Below are positions 17,989-26,869 of a DNA stretch of 64,000 bases, piece after piece (within the stretch, counting starts at the first letter, position 1; every line of letters begins with the position of its first letter). A program made the translations under genes and the position numbers. Below the pieces are notes generated by a model. The model worked only from the letters and a program-made list of their open reading frames with translations, was not told where the DNA came from and ran no database searches. Source of the stretch: Nocardioides ferulae (GTDB lineage Bacteria; Actinomycetota; Actinomycetes; Propionibacteriales; Nocardioidaceae); assembly GCF_003660455.1 (NCBI RefSeq), contig NZ_QZVR01000008.1:124001-188000 (forward strand), read 5' to 3'.

Positions 17989-20166
17989 ATGACGCGGCGG
18001 ATCCGGATCGGCATCGACACCGGCGGCACCTTCACCGACGTGGTGGCCTTCGACGAGGCCTCCGGCGAGCTGGTCACCACCAAGACCCCCTCCACACCGG
18101 CGAACCCGGCCGACGGGTTCCTGGCCGGCATCGACAAGGTGCTCGGCCTGCTCGGGCTCGGCGACCTCGACCGGCGCGAGCAGGGTGCGGCGATCGTGGC
18201 GGTCAGCCACGGCACCACGGTGGCGACCAACCAGCTGCTCGAGGGCAAGGTCGGCCGGCTCGGGTTCGTGACGAACACCGGCTACGAGGCGATGCTCGAG
18301 ATCGCCCGCCAGTCGGTGCCGGACGGCTACGGCAACTCCTACTTCTGGGTGAAGCCGGACCGGATCGTGCCCCGCGACCTCGTGCAGGGCGTCGAGGGGC
18401 GCCTCGACTTCACCGGCGCCGAGGTGCGCCCCTTCGACGAGGACGGCGCCCGACGGGTGGCCCGGTGGTTCCGCGACCGGGGCGTCTCGACGCTGGGCGT
18501 GTGCTTCCTGCACTCCTACGCCAACCCGGCGCACGAGCAGCGGATGCGCGAGATCCTCGCGGAGGAGCACCCCGAGGCGGTGGTCTCGCTCTCCAGCGAG
18601 GTGCTGCGCGAGTACCGCGAGTACGAGCGGGCGATGACCACACTGGTCGACGCGGCGGTGAAGCCCCGGCTGGCGGCGTACGTCGGCAACATCGAGGGCC
18701 GCCTGCGGGAGTTCACCCCGGACGACCCCGGAGTGGTCGGCGGGCACTCGGGTGTGGTCGGGGGGTCTGGGGGCGGAGCCCCCCGAGGGTTGCCGTTCTA
18801 TGTCATGAAGAGCAACGGCGGCGTGCTCTCGGCCGCCGAGGTTGTGCACCAGCCGATCACCACGGTGCTCTCCGGTCCCGCGGCCGGCGCGCTGGGCGCG
18901 GCGCTGATCGCGAAGGTCGCCGGGTTCGACCGGGTGCTGACCAGCGACGGCGGCGGCACCTCCACCGACGTGTCGGTCGTCATCGACGGCGAGCCGACGC
19001 TCACGACCGAGGGATCGGTGGGGGCGTTCCCGTCGAAGATCCCGATGATCGACGTGGTCACGGTCGGTGCGGGCGGCGGCTCGATCGCGTGGCTCTCCCC
19101 GGAGGGCACGCTCAAGGTGGGGCCTCAGTCGGCGGGCGCCGACCCCGGGCCGCTCTGCTACGGCAGGGGCGGCGCCGACGGAGCGGTGACGATCACCGAC
19201 GCCCACGTCTACCTCGGCCGGATCCCCCCGCACCTGCTGGGCGGCGAGATCCCGCTCGACGTCGACGCGGCGGCATCCGGCGTCGAACGGCTCGCCGAGC
19301 GCCTCGGGCTCAGCCCCGAGGCGTGTGCGACCGGCATCCTGGAGATCTCCGCGTGGAACCAGGCCAACGCGCTGCGCCAGGTGACGGTCAAGCGCGGGCT
19401 CGACGTCCGCGACTTCACGCTCACCACCTTCGGCGGGTCCGGCTCGCTGCTGCTGTGCCGGCTGATGGACGTCCTGGGCGTGCCGACGGTGCTGGTGCCG
19501 CCGAACCCCGGCAACGTGTCGGCGTTCGGGCTGCTCACCGTCGACGTGAAGAACGACTACGTCCAGACGCACGTGACGCTCGCCGACGCGCTCGAGCCCG
19601 GCGAGGTGGCAGCGGTGTACGCCGCGCTCACCGACCAGGCGGCCGCCGCGCTGACCGCCGAGGGCTTCGCGCCCGAGCAGCACCGCTTCCTGCGCACCGC
19701 GGACCTGCGCTACTTCGGGCAGGCCTTCGAGGTGCGGGTGCCGGTGGCCGACGGCCCCGTCGACGCGGCCCTGCTCGACGAGGTCGCCGCCCGCTTCCAC
19801 GCCGAGCACCGGTCGCTGTACGGCTACGACTTCGCCGACGACGCGACCCAGCAGGTCGAGTGGGTCAACCTGCGGGTCTCGGGCGTCGGCCCGATCCAGC
19901 GCCCCGTGATCCGCCGCCACGACCTTCCCGAGCGCACTCCCGACACCTCCGAGGACGCCGCCCACACCGGCAACCGCGCGGTCTGCTTCGACGCCGCGGC
20001 CGGTTATGTCGACACCCCCGTCTACCAGCGCACCGCCCTGGTGCCAGGCACGGTCGTCGAGGGGCCGGCGATCGTCGAGGAGTTCGGCTCCACGGTCCCG
20101 CTGCACCCCGGGTTCGCCGCCCGGGTCGACGAACACCTCAACCTGATCGTGACCAGGAGCGTCTGA
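17989..20166 (+). CDS. hyuA: Hydantoinase A/oxoprolinase family protein (HyuA)
   Basis: This is the ATP-binding subunit of an ATP-dependent cyclic amide or imide hydrolase, or of a related carboxylase. The 725-residue protein has the N-terminal Hydant_A_N domain with the phosphate loop GIDTGGTFTDVV at 8-19 and SHGTTVATNQLLEG near 75. The Hydantoinase_A domain follows, with LSGPAAGALGA, SDGGGTSTDVS and VGAGGGSIAW. Related enzymes are N-methylhydantoinase, 5-oxoprolinase and acetone/acetophenone carboxylases. HyuB follows with a one-base overlap. Its upstream element and the other genes of the regulon suggest that it opens a heterocyclic ring produced in the same pathway. An unusual Gly-rich insertion encoded by a palindromic GC repeat lies at about residues 246-268. 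Confidence 0.9.
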   Translation: MTRRIRIGIDTGGTFTDVVAFDEASGELVTTKTPSTPANPADGFLAGIDKVLGLLGLGDLDRREQGAAIVAVSHGTTVATNQLLEGKVGRLGFVTNTGYEAMLEIARQSVPDGYGNSYFWVKPDRIVPRDLVQGVEGRLDFTGAEVRPFDEDGARRVARWFRDRGVSTLGVCFLHSYANPAHEQRMREILAEEHPEAVVSLSSEVLREYREYERAMTTLVDAAVKPRLAAYVGNIEGRLREFTPDDPGVVGGHSGVVGGSGGGAPRGLPFYVMKSNGGVLSAAEVVHQPITTVLSGPAAGALGAALIAKVAGFDRVLTSDGGGTSTDVSVVIDGEPTLTTEGSVGAFPSKIPMIDVVTVGAGGGSIAWLSPEGTLKVGPQSAGADPGPLCYGRGGADGAVTITDAHVYLGRIPPHLLGGEIPLDVDAAASGVERLAERLGLSPEACATGILEISAWNQANALRQVTVKRGLDVRDFTLTTFGGSGSLLLCRLMDVLGVPTVLVPPNPGNVSAFGLLTVDVKNDYVQTHVTLADALEPGEVAAVYAALTDQAAAALTAEGFAPEQHRFLRTADLRYFGQAFEVRVPVADGPVDAALLDEVAARFHAEHRSLYGYDFADDATQQVEWVNLRVSGVGPIQRPVIRRHDLPERTPDTSEDAAHTGNRAVCFDAAAGYVDTPVYQRTALVPGTVVEGPAIVEEFGSTVPLHPGFAARVDEHLNLIVTRSV
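18769..18783. repeat. GC-rich palindromic element inside hyuA
   Basis: GGGGGC-GGA-GCCCCC is a perfect 6-bp inverted repeat, preceded by GGGGGGTCT and by two copies of GTGGTCGG at 18733 and 18754. The segment codes for a Gly/Val-rich stretch not expected in HyuA. It resembles the short GC-rich palindromes usually found between genes in actinomycetes, so it looks like an in-frame insertion. Confidence 0.6.
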
Positions 20167-22127
20167 TGACCGCACCCGACCTGGGCTCCCGAAGGGCGCC
20201 GACCCAGTTCCCGTTCGGCACGCTGACCGCCGACGCCGGCCGCAGCGCCGACCCCGTGCTCGTCGAGATCGTGCAGGGCTCGCTGGCCAGCGTCGAGATG
20301 GAGGTCGAGACCGCCATCGGCCGCACCAGCCGCAGCCCGATGATCCGGGACGCCCACGACTTCCGCGCCGGCATCCACGACCGCCTGCTGCGCAAGCTCA
20401 CCGGGCGGTCCTACTCCGCGCTCGTCCACCCGGTGGCCCGCGACTTCCCGATCGACCAGATGCGGGAGGGCGATGTCTTCTTCCACAACGACGTCTACCG
20501 CTCCGAGGGCGGCATCGGGCACCTGCCCGACCTGTGTGTCACCGTGCCGGTGTTCGCCGGCCCGGCGGAGGAGCGCAGGGTGGTCGCGTTCGTGCAGGCC
20601 TTCGGCCACCACGACGACATCGGCGGCGCGGTGCCCGGGTCGATGCCCTCGACCGCGACCAGCGTGTTCGAGGAGGGGCTGATGGTCCCGCCGATCCGGC
20701 TCTGGGACGCCGGGGTCCCGAACCGGGCGGCGCTGGCGATCATGACCCGCAACTCCAGGATGCCCGAGAGCCTCGCCGCCGACCTCGACGCCGAGTGCTC
20801 GGCCTGCCTGATGGGCGCGCGCCGGCTGGGGGAGCTGTTCGACCGCTACGGCGTCGAGGCGGTCGAGGCATGCTTCGACGCGATCATCGACCGCACCACG
20901 GCGACCTACCGCCGCGAGATCCTGGCCAAGATCCCGGTCGGCACATGGACCTGGGAGGACTACGCCGAGCACGACGGCGTCGAGGACCCGAAGCTGCACG
21001 CACAGCGGATCACGCTCACCCGCACCGCCGCCGACGACCCGGACGGCGAGCGGCTGGTGCTCGACTTCGCGGGCACCGGCCCGCAGGCCAAGGGACCGAT
21101 CAACCACGTGGGCGACGCCAGCGACGGCGTGTTCTTGAAGAAGTGGCTGGCGCCGATCCTGCGCAACCTCGCCGACACCCCCGAGCGGATGGCCGAGCTC
21201 GACGTCAACGAGGGCATCGTGCCGCTGATCGAGATGCGGTTCCCCCCGCCGGGCACCCTGCTGACCCCGGTGTTCCCGGCGCCCACCAACGCCCGCACGT
21301 TCGTGATCCTGCGGCTGCTCGGCGTGCTCGCCGGTGTGGTCGCGAAGGCCGTCGACGGCCGGATGCCGGCGGACCAGGAGACGATCCGCTACACCGGCGT
21401 CTACGGCGAGGACCTCGAGGGCCGCCCCTACCTCATGCGCGAGGTGCTCGGCGGCGGCTCGGGCGGGCGCTACTACGCCGACGGCGAGGACACCATCCAC
21501 GTCGTCCCCGACTCGCGCAACCTGCCCACCGAGTTCACCGAGGCTCGGTTCCCGTTCCGGGTCGAGTCGCTGAGCCTGGCGGTCGACTCCGGCGGGCCGG
21601 GCGAGTTCCGCGGCGGGCTCGGCTACGAGAAGCACATCCGGATGCTCAAGGACGGGCACTTCATGTCGATCGCCGACCGGTCGATCCTGGCCTGCTGGGG
21701 CGTCAAGGGCGGCAAGGCCGGTCGGTCGTTCCAGGTGACCATCGACCCGGGCGGTCCGCACGAGCGGGACGTCGACGCCCTCGCCGACGCCGAGCCGGTG
21801 CGCGCCGGCGAGGTCATCCGGATCCGCACCACCGGCGGCGGCGGCTGGGGCGACCCACTGGCCCGCGACCCCGAGCTGGTGGTGCGCGACGTGGTCTGGC
21901 GCAAGGTGTCGCCGGAGGCGGCACTGGCCGACTACGGCGTGGTGCTGACCGGCTCGCTGGACCCCGAGGACGTGCTCGGCCACGACGCCGACGCGACCGC
22001 CGCCGAGCGGTCCCGCCGCGCCGCCGAGGCGGCCCGGGCGGGGGAGCAGCCGTTCTTCGACCGCGGCCCCGGATACGCCGCACTGGCCGGTGGGGCGACC
22101 CACGCCGACGTCGACCTGTGCGGTTGA
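20166..22127 (+). CDS. hyuB: Hydantoinase B/oxoprolinase family protein (HyuB)
   Basis: This is the second subunit of the ATP-dependent ring-opening enzyme. The 653-residue protein starts at ATG 20166, whose first base is the last base of the hyuA stop (TGATG). Hydantoinase_B marks include GDVFFHNDVYRSEGGIGHLPD, VQAFGHHDDIGG and the C-terminal RIRTTGGGGWGDPLARDPE, which is highly conserved in the family. The start is not extended upstream, since that would run through hyuA. Together the pair could act on hydantoin, N-methylated imides, a carboxylation substrate or another oxo-heterocycle. Sequence alone does not decide. Confidence 0.92.
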   Translation: MTAPDLGSRRAPTQFPFGTLTADAGRSADPVLVEIVQGSLASVEMEVETAIGRTSRSPMIRDAHDFRAGIHDRLLRKLTGRSYSALVHPVARDFPIDQMREGDVFFHNDVYRSEGGIGHLPDLCVTVPVFAGPAEERRVVAFVQAFGHHDDIGGAVPGSMPSTATSVFEEGLMVPPIRLWDAGVPNRAALAIMTRNSRMPESLAADLDAECSACLMGARRLGELFDRYGVEAVEACFDAIIDRTTATYRREILAKIPVGTWTWEDYAEHDGVEDPKLHAQRITLTRTAADDPDGERLVLDFAGTGPQAKGPINHVGDASDGVFLKKWLAPILRNLADTPERMAELDVNEGIVPLIEMRFPPPGTLLTPVFPAPTNARTFVILRLLGVLAGVVAKAVDGRMPADQETIRYTGVYGEDLEGRPYLMREVLGGGSGGRYYADGEDTIHVVPDSRNLPTEFTEARFPFRVESLSLAVDSGGPGEFRGGLGYEKHIRMLKDGHFMSIADRSILACWGVKGGKAGRSFQVTIDPGGPHERDVDALADAEPVRAGEVIRIRTTGGGGWGDPLARDPELVVRDVVWRKVSPEAALADYGVVLTGSLDPEDVLGHDADATAAERSRRAAEAARAGEQPFFDRGPGYAALAGGATHADVDLCG

Positions 22128-22273
22128 TCGCCGACCCGTCACTGATTCCCGCAGTTCGCCGGCGTGTCGAGGAACGATCGACAGGTCGGCAGCCGGCTCG
22201 GGACCTCCGACTCTGGCCCGCCGCTCACCCGGCGACGCAGGCTGGACCGGAGGGTGAGGACGAGGTGAGGACG

Positions 22274-22801
22274 ATGCGGATCCTGATTGCCTACGCCAGC
22301 AAGCACGGCGCCACCGGCGGCATCGCGGAGCGCCTGGGCCACCGGCTCGCGGACCGTGGCCACCACGTCGAGGTGGTGCCGGTGTGGTCCACCGGCGACC
22401 TGAGGGAGTTCGACGCGTTCGTCGTCGGGAGCGCGACCTACCTCGGCCACTGGCGGCGCGAGGCCACCGACTGGGTCCGGCGGCACCACGTGGTGCTGGC
22501 CGACCATCCGGTCTTCTTCTTCAGCAGCGGACCGCTGGGCGGCGACCGCACCGACGCGTCCGGTCGCGACCTGCGCACGGTGAGCGAGCCCCGCGAGATG
22601 CCCGAGCTGGTGGCCGCGGTGCACCCGCGCGACCACCACGTGTTCTTCGGCCGGCTCGACCCCGAGGCGCTCACCGCTCCCGAGCGGCTCATCCGCCGCA
22701 CGCCGGCGGGCCACCAGATGCTGCCGAGCGGCGACTTCCGCGACTGGGCGGACGTCGACGAGTGGGCCGCGTTGATCGACGACCAGCTGGTGCCGGCTTG
22801 A
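22274..22801 (+). CDS. Flavodoxin-domain protein
   Basis: The 175-residue protein has a flavodoxin fold of the HemG-like type. The FMN phosphate loop is near the N-terminus (ILIAYASKHGATGGIAERLG) and VVGSATYLGHWR near 55 corresponds to the second flavin loop. The region FFSSGPLGGDRTDASGRDLRTV is typical of actinobacterial flavodoxins annotated as protoporphyrinogen oxidase-like. I choose ATG 22274; GTG 22265 is also in frame and has a GGAGGG ten bases upstream, so the start is uncertain by three residues. The gene stands alone, 146 nt after hyuB and convergent with the response regulator gene. Function unknown beyond flavin-dependent redox. Confidence 0.8.
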   Translation: MRILIAYASKHGATGGIAERLGHRLADRGHHVEVVPVWSTGDLREFDAFVVGSATYLGHWRREATDWVRRHHVVLADHPVFFFSSGPLGGDRTDASGRDLRTVSEPREMPELVAAVHPRDHHVFFGRLDPEALTAPERLIRRTPAGHQMLPSGDFRDWADVDEWAALIDDQLVPA

Positions 22802-22823
22802 GCCGGCCGGGCCACGGCCCGGG

Positions 22824-23489
22824 TCAGGGCTCGATCAGCCCGGCGCGGATCGCATAGCGGGTGAGCTGGGTCCGGTCGCGCATGCCGAGCTTGGCGAGGA
22901 TGTTGGCACGGTGCCGCTCGACGGTCTTCAGGCTGATCGTCAGCGCCCGGGCGATCTCCTTCGACGACGACCCCTCCGCGATCAGCTTGAGCACCTCGTC
23001 CTCGCGGGCGGTGAGCACGCTGCCCGGCACCCGCTCGCCCCGCCGGATCCGGTCGAGGTAGTCGCGCACCAGCGCGCTCATCGCCCCGGGATAGACGAAC
23101 GCCTCGCCTCGCATCGCGGCGCGGCAGGCCGCGACCAGGTCCTCGTCGGCCACCGACTTGAGCACGTAGCCGCTCGCGCCGGCCTTGAGCGACTCGAAGA
23201 AGTACTGCTCGTTGTCGTGCATCGAGAGCATCAGCATCCGCGGTGGATCTTGGCGCCGGGCGATCTCGCGGGCCGCCTGCAGTCCGGTCATCCGCGGCAT
23301 CGCGATGTCGAGCACCACCAGGTCCACCGGTCCGACCTCGGGGTCGCGCAGCAGCGCCAGCGCCTCGGCGCCGTCGCCGGCCTCCGCGACCACCTCGAGG
23401 TCGGGCTCCTGCTCGAGGATCAGCCGGACCCCCCGCCGCACCAGCGTGTGGTCGTCGACCAGCATGACCCGGGTCGGCTGCGTCGTCAT
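22824..23489 (-). CDS. NarL/LuxR-family response regulator
   Basis: The 221-residue response regulator has an N-terminal receiver domain with the acidic pocket (VDDH, residues 11-14), phosphoacceptor Asp61 in VVLDIAMP and Lys111 in YVLKS. The C-terminal LuxR helix-turn-helix contains LTAREDEVLKLIAEGSSSKEIARAL. The start ATG 23489 overlaps the upstream histidine kinase stop by four bases, so the two form a coupled two-component system. The HTH reads KTVERHRANILAKLG, a typical DNA-recognition helix. Target genes are unknown. The neighbouring SPFH and antiporter genes, transcribed divergently, are possible targets. Confidence 0.93.
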   Translation of the reverse strand: MTTQPTRVMLVDDHTLVRRGVRLILEQEPDLEVVAEAGDGAEALALLRDPEVGPVDLVVLDIAMPRMTGLQAAREIARRQDPPRMLMLSMHDNEQYFFESLKAGASGYVLKSVADEDLVAACRAAMRGEAFVYPGAMSALVRDYLDRIRRGERVPGSVLTAREDEVLKLIAEGSSSKEIARALTISLKTVERHRANILAKLGMRDRTQLTRYAIRAGLIEP

Positions 23490-24502
23490 CGCCGGCTCCC
23501 GCCGGCGTCCGGCACGTCCGGCACGTCCGGCACGTCCGGCAGGCCCGGTTCGCACGGGACCGCCAGGCGCACCCGCGTGCCCTGCCCGGGCCGAGAGCTG
23601 ATGCTCAGCTCGCCGCCGACAAGCACCGCCCGCTCGCGCATCCCGAGCACCCCCGACCCAGGCTCAAGGTGGGCGCAGCCACGCCCGTCGTCGGTCACCT
23701 CGAGCACCACCCGATCGCCGAGCCGGGTGAGCGAGAGGTCGACGTGGTGGGCCTCGGCATGCCGGGCGACGTTCGTCAGCGCTTCCTGGGCGACCCGGTA
23801 GACGACGAGCTCGGCCTCGTTCGACAGCGGCGGCAGGCCACGGCCGAAGGTCCGGGTCAGCTGTGCCCGGCCGGCCGCGGAGAAGTCGGTCGCCAGCGCT
23901 GCCAGAGCGCTGTGCAGCCCCAGGTCCTCCAGCACTCCCGGCCGCAGCCGCCGCGCCACCCGGCGTACCTCGTCGAGGGCGTCGCGGGCGGTCTCCTTCG
24001 CGGCGACCAGGTCGGGCACCAGTTCGTCGGGGGCCCGCGACTCGAGCTGCTTGAGCCCGAGCAGCACCACGGTCAGCGTCTGGCCGACCTCGTCGTGCAG
24101 CTCCTGGGCGATCCGGTGCCGTTCGGCCTCCTGGGCGGCCAGGGCCTTGGCGTTGCTGGTGCTGCGCTCGGCCTCCACCCGGTCGAGCATCTGGTTGAAC
24201 GCGGCCACCAGACGGTCGCCGGGCTCGGAGCTCGGAGGCTCCAGGCGGGTGCCGGAGTCGACCAGTCCGGTCTGCTGCATCTGTCTGGCCACCCGGTCGA
24301 CGGGGGCCAGGCTGCGCCGCAGCAGCGCCGCGTTCGTGGCCACCATCAGGGTCAACCCCACCGCCAGCACCGCGGCCTCGGACGCGAGGACCTGCTCGGA
24401 GACGCTGAGTGGCGCGAGGGCCAGCACGAGCGTGCCGGCGGCGAAGACGGCGCCGTTGATCAGGCACACCTTCCAATAGAGGGGCAGCTCGGCGACGCGC
24501 AC
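23486..24502 (-). CDS. NarL-type sensor histidine kinase
   Basis: This membrane sensor of 338 residues starts at GTG 24502. Two transmembrane helices (about 13-33 and 40-60) with a very short external loop are followed by a HAMP-like linker. The HisKA_3 phosphoacceptor is His136 in RHRIAQELHDEVGQ. The HATPase domain shows EALTNVARHAEA (N box) and VTDDGRGC and SGVLGMRERA (G boxes). The short loop implies sensing within the membrane or cytoplasm. The C-terminus ends in a repeated DVP tail encoded by a 9-bp tandem repeat. It is upstream of, and coupled to, the response regulator gene. Confidence 0.9.
   Translation of the reverse strand: MRVAELPLYWKVCLINGAVFAAGTLVLALAPLSVSEQVLASEAAVLAVGLTLMVATNAALLRRSLAPVDRVARQMQQTGLVDSGTRLEPPSSEPGDRLVAAFNQMLDRVEAERSTSNAKALAAQEAERHRIAQELHDEVGQTLTVVLLGLKQLESRAPDELVPDLVAAKETARDALDEVRRVARRLRPGVLEDLGLHSALAALATDFSAAGRAQLTRTFGRGLPPLSNEAELVVYRVAQEALTNVARHAEAHHVDLSLTRLGDRVVLEVTDDGRGCAHLEPGSGVLGMRERAVLVGGELSISSRPGQGTRVRLAVPCEPGLPDVPDVPDVPDAGGSRR
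23507..23542. repeat. Four 9-bp tandem repeats at the 3' end of the histidine kinase gene
   Basis: GTCCGGCAC occurs at 23507, 23516 and 23525, with a one-base variant at 23534. On the coding strand these give a DVPDVPDVPD tail just before the stop. Because the stop overlaps the response regulator start, repeat loss or gain would stay in frame and not disturb coupling. Confidence 0.9.
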
Positions 24503-24614
24503 GCTGCCAGCCTGGCATGAGCACGAAGTCGGCGCGCGGAGATGGGTGGTAGCACCCATGGGTTCTCGAGGCCGACGCCGGGAGACTGGGGACAAGAGTC
24601 GAGAGGAGACAGCC

Positions 24615-25178
24615 GTGAGCATCGTGTTCGCCGTCCCCCCGGCCGAGTCCGCGGTGGTCTGGTGGCTCCTCCTCTCGGCTCTGCTCGTGCTGTTGCTGGG
24701 TGCCGCGCTGAGGCCGCCGGCCCGCGACGCCTTCTCCGTCGTGGTGCGGGGCGGCCGGGTCGTCCGGGTCACCGGAGGCTGGGTGGTCCGGGTCCCGGGC
24801 CTGGAGGAGGTCGTCGAGTGGCCGGGCGGCCAGGTCGTGCTGGGCGTGGTGGTGCGCGGCGACACCGCCGACGGCGTCGAGGTGCGGGCCGCGGTCGAGG
24901 CCGTCGTGACGGTGCCGCCGCCGCAACCCCGGGCGCGGTACGCCGACCCGGTGCGGTCCGCTGAGCGCGCCGCCGAGCGCGCTCTCACCGAGGCGCTGCG
25001 GGGCCGGCCGGTGACCGGCCTGCTCGAGCCCGACGACGGGCTGGAGGCCGCGCTGCTGCGCGGTGGCCTCGGCTCGGCCGGGCAGTTGCACTCCGTCGAG
25101 GTGCTGGAGCTGGAGGTGTTGCTCAGCCCCGGCGCCGACCAGCTCGGCCGGACGAGGGCCGCACATGGACCCCGCTGA
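24615..25178 (+). CDS. SPFH/Band 7-like (slipin-type) short membrane protein
   Basis: The 187-residue protein starts at GTG 24615, after GAGAGGAG. It has one N-terminal transmembrane helix (AVVWWLLLSALLVLLLGAAL, about 14-33) and then an SPFH-like segment. Visible SPFH features are a strand-rich start (VVRGGRVVRVTGGWVVRVPGLE), VRAAVEAVVTVPPP and an Arg/Ala helix with ALTEALRGRPVTGLLE. It is much shorter than the usual 250-300 residues and lacks the long coiled-coil tail, so it may not build large oligomeric rings. It overlaps the next gene, a K+/H+ antiporter, by 14 bases, suggesting a joint role in membrane or ion stress. Confidence 0.65.
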   Translation: MSIVFAVPPAESAVVWWLLLSALLVLLLGAALRPPARDAFSVVVRGGRVVRVTGGWVVRVPGLEEVVEWPGGQVVLGVVVRGDTADGVEVRAAVEAVVTVPPPQPRARYADPVRSAERAAERALTEALRGRPVTGLLEPDDGLEAALLRGGLGSAGQLHSVEVLELEVLLSPGADQLGRTRAAHGPR

Positions 25179-26853
25179 TCTCAACGGCACGGTCCTGGTC
25201 GCCGCGGCGGTGCTCCTGGCCGCGGTCGGCGCGGTCCGCATCTCCACCCGGGCCGGCCTGCCCAGCCTGCTGATCTACCTGCTGCTCGGCCTGCTGATCG
25301 GTGAGGCCGGCATCGGGCTGGACTTCGAGGACGCCGAGCTGACCCAGGTGCTGGGCACGGTGGCGCTGGCGGTGATCCTGGCCGAGGGTGGCTTCACCAC
25401 CGACTGGAAGGTCGTCCGGCCGGTGGCGCCGCTGGCCGGGGTCCTCGCCACCGTCGGCGTCTTCATCAGCGTGGGGGTCACCTCGTCGCTGGTCTACCTG
25501 GTGCTCGACGTGGACTTCCGCACCGCCCTGCTGCTGGGTGCCGTCGCCTCCTCTACCGATGCCGCGGCGGTGTTCGCGGTGCTGCGCACGATGCCGATCC
25601 GGGGGCGGTTGCGGGCGATCGTCGAGGCCGAGTCCGGGTTCAACGACCCGCCGGTGATCATCCTGGTCACGGTGGTGACCTCGAGCGCCTGGAGCGCGTC
25701 GAACCCGGCCGCCATCGGGGGCCAGATCGTCTACCAGCTCGTGGGCGGCGTGCTCCTCGGAGTGCTGGTCGCCCGGCTGGGCCAGGTGCTGCTCACCCGC
25801 AGCGCCCTGCCGTCGTCCGGGCTCTACCCGATCGCGACCATGGCGATCGCCTTCCTCGCCTTCGCGGTGGCCGGGGTCGCGGGCGCCAGCGCCCTGATGG
25901 CGATCTATGTGGCGGGCCTGGTGCTGGGCAATGCCGCGCTGCCGCACCGCGGCGCCACGGCCGGCTTCGTCGAGGGCCTGGCCTGGCTGGCGCAGATCGG
26001 CCTGTTCATCCTGCTGGGGCTGCTGGCCAGCCCGGACCGGTTGTGGGATGCCCTGCCCTACGCGTTGATCGTCGGCGGGGCGCTGACGCTGGTGGCCCGT
26101 CCGATCTCGGTGGCGCTGTGCGCGACGCCGTTCCGGGTGCCCTGGCGCGACCAGGTCTTCATCAGCTGGGCGGGGCTGCGGGGCGCGGTGCCGATCGTGC
26201 TGGCGACGATCCCGATGAGCGTGGGGCTGCCGTCGGCTGAGCGGATCTTCGACGTGGTCTTCCTGCTCGTCGTCCTCTTCACGCTCGTGCAGGGCCCGAC
26301 GCTGCCGTGGGTGGCCCGGCGGCTGGGTGCCGCCGTCGACGACAACCTGCTGGCGGTCGAGATCGAGTCGGCGCCGCTGGAGGAGCTGGACGCGACGCTC
26401 GTGCAGTTCACGGTGCCGCCGCGGTCGAAGCTGTCGGGTGTGGAGATCTCCGAACTGCGGCTGCCGCGCGGTGCTCTGGTGTCGCTGCTGCTGCGTGACG
26501 GTGAGATCTTCGTGCCGACGCCCCGCACCGTGCTGCGGGTGGGCGACCACGCCCTGGTCGCCGCCGCCCGCGAGACGGTGCCGGTCGTGGAGGAGCGGGT
26601 GCGCACGGTGAGCAGTGGTGGCCGGCTGGCCGGCTGGTACTCCGCTCTCGCCGACGGCGACGACGCGGCCGCCTCGGTGCGGCGCACGGCTCCCCGGCGA
26701 CGGCTGCGGCGGGCGCGGGCGGTGCGCCCCGGATCGCCGCCGAACTCACCGCCGAACTCACCGCCGGCCGGCGCGACGGACCGCGTTCTGGGCACACGGT
26801 CGGCCGGGGCCGACGTCGTCGACCCCGACGAGGTCCGGCAGACCGTGCCCTGA
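25165..26853 (+). CDS. CPA1-family K+(Na+)/H+ antiporter with RCK_C domain (CvrA/NhaP2-like)
   Basis: The 562-residue protein starts at ATG 25165 and has about 12 transmembrane helices in the first 400 residues. CPA1 motifs include SSTDAAAVFAVL near 130 and AESGFNDPPVI near 155, containing the ion-binding ND pair. WAGLRGAVPIVLA near 335 is also conserved. A TrkA-C/RCK_C regulatory domain lies near 420-485, from LEELDATLVQFTVPPRSKLSGVEI. The C-terminus is disordered with a repeated PPNS motif. This layout matches potassium/proton antiporters. It is cotranslated with the SPFH-like protein. The large palindrome at 26870-26896 after its stop may serve as its terminator or as an operator for the next gene. 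Confidence 0.9.
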   Translation: MDPADLNGTVLVAAAVLLAAVGAVRISTRAGLPSLLIYLLLGLLIGEAGIGLDFEDAELTQVLGTVALAVILAEGGFTTDWKVVRPVAPLAGVLATVGVFISVGVTSSLVYLVLDVDFRTALLLGAVASSTDAAAVFAVLRTMPIRGRLRAIVEAESGFNDPPVIILVTVVTSSAWSASNPAAIGGQIVYQLVGGVLLGVLVARLGQVLLTRSALPSSGLYPIATMAIAFLAFAVAGVAGASALMAIYVAGLVLGNAALPHRGATAGFVEGLAWLAQIGLFILLGLLASPDRLWDALPYALIVGGALTLVARPISVALCATPFRVPWRDQVFISWAGLRGAVPIVLATIPMSVGLPSAERIFDVVFLLVVLFTLVQGPTLPWVARRLGAAVDDNLLAVEIESAPLEELDATLVQFTVPPRSKLSGVEISELRLPRGALVSLLLRDGEIFVPTPRTVLRVGDHALVAAARETVPVVEERVRTVSSGGRLAGWYSALADGDDAAASVRRTAPRRRLRRARAVRPGSPPNSPPNSPPAGATDRVLGTRSAGADVVDPDEVRQTVP

Positions 26854-26869
26854 CCGGTGTGCCGGGCGC

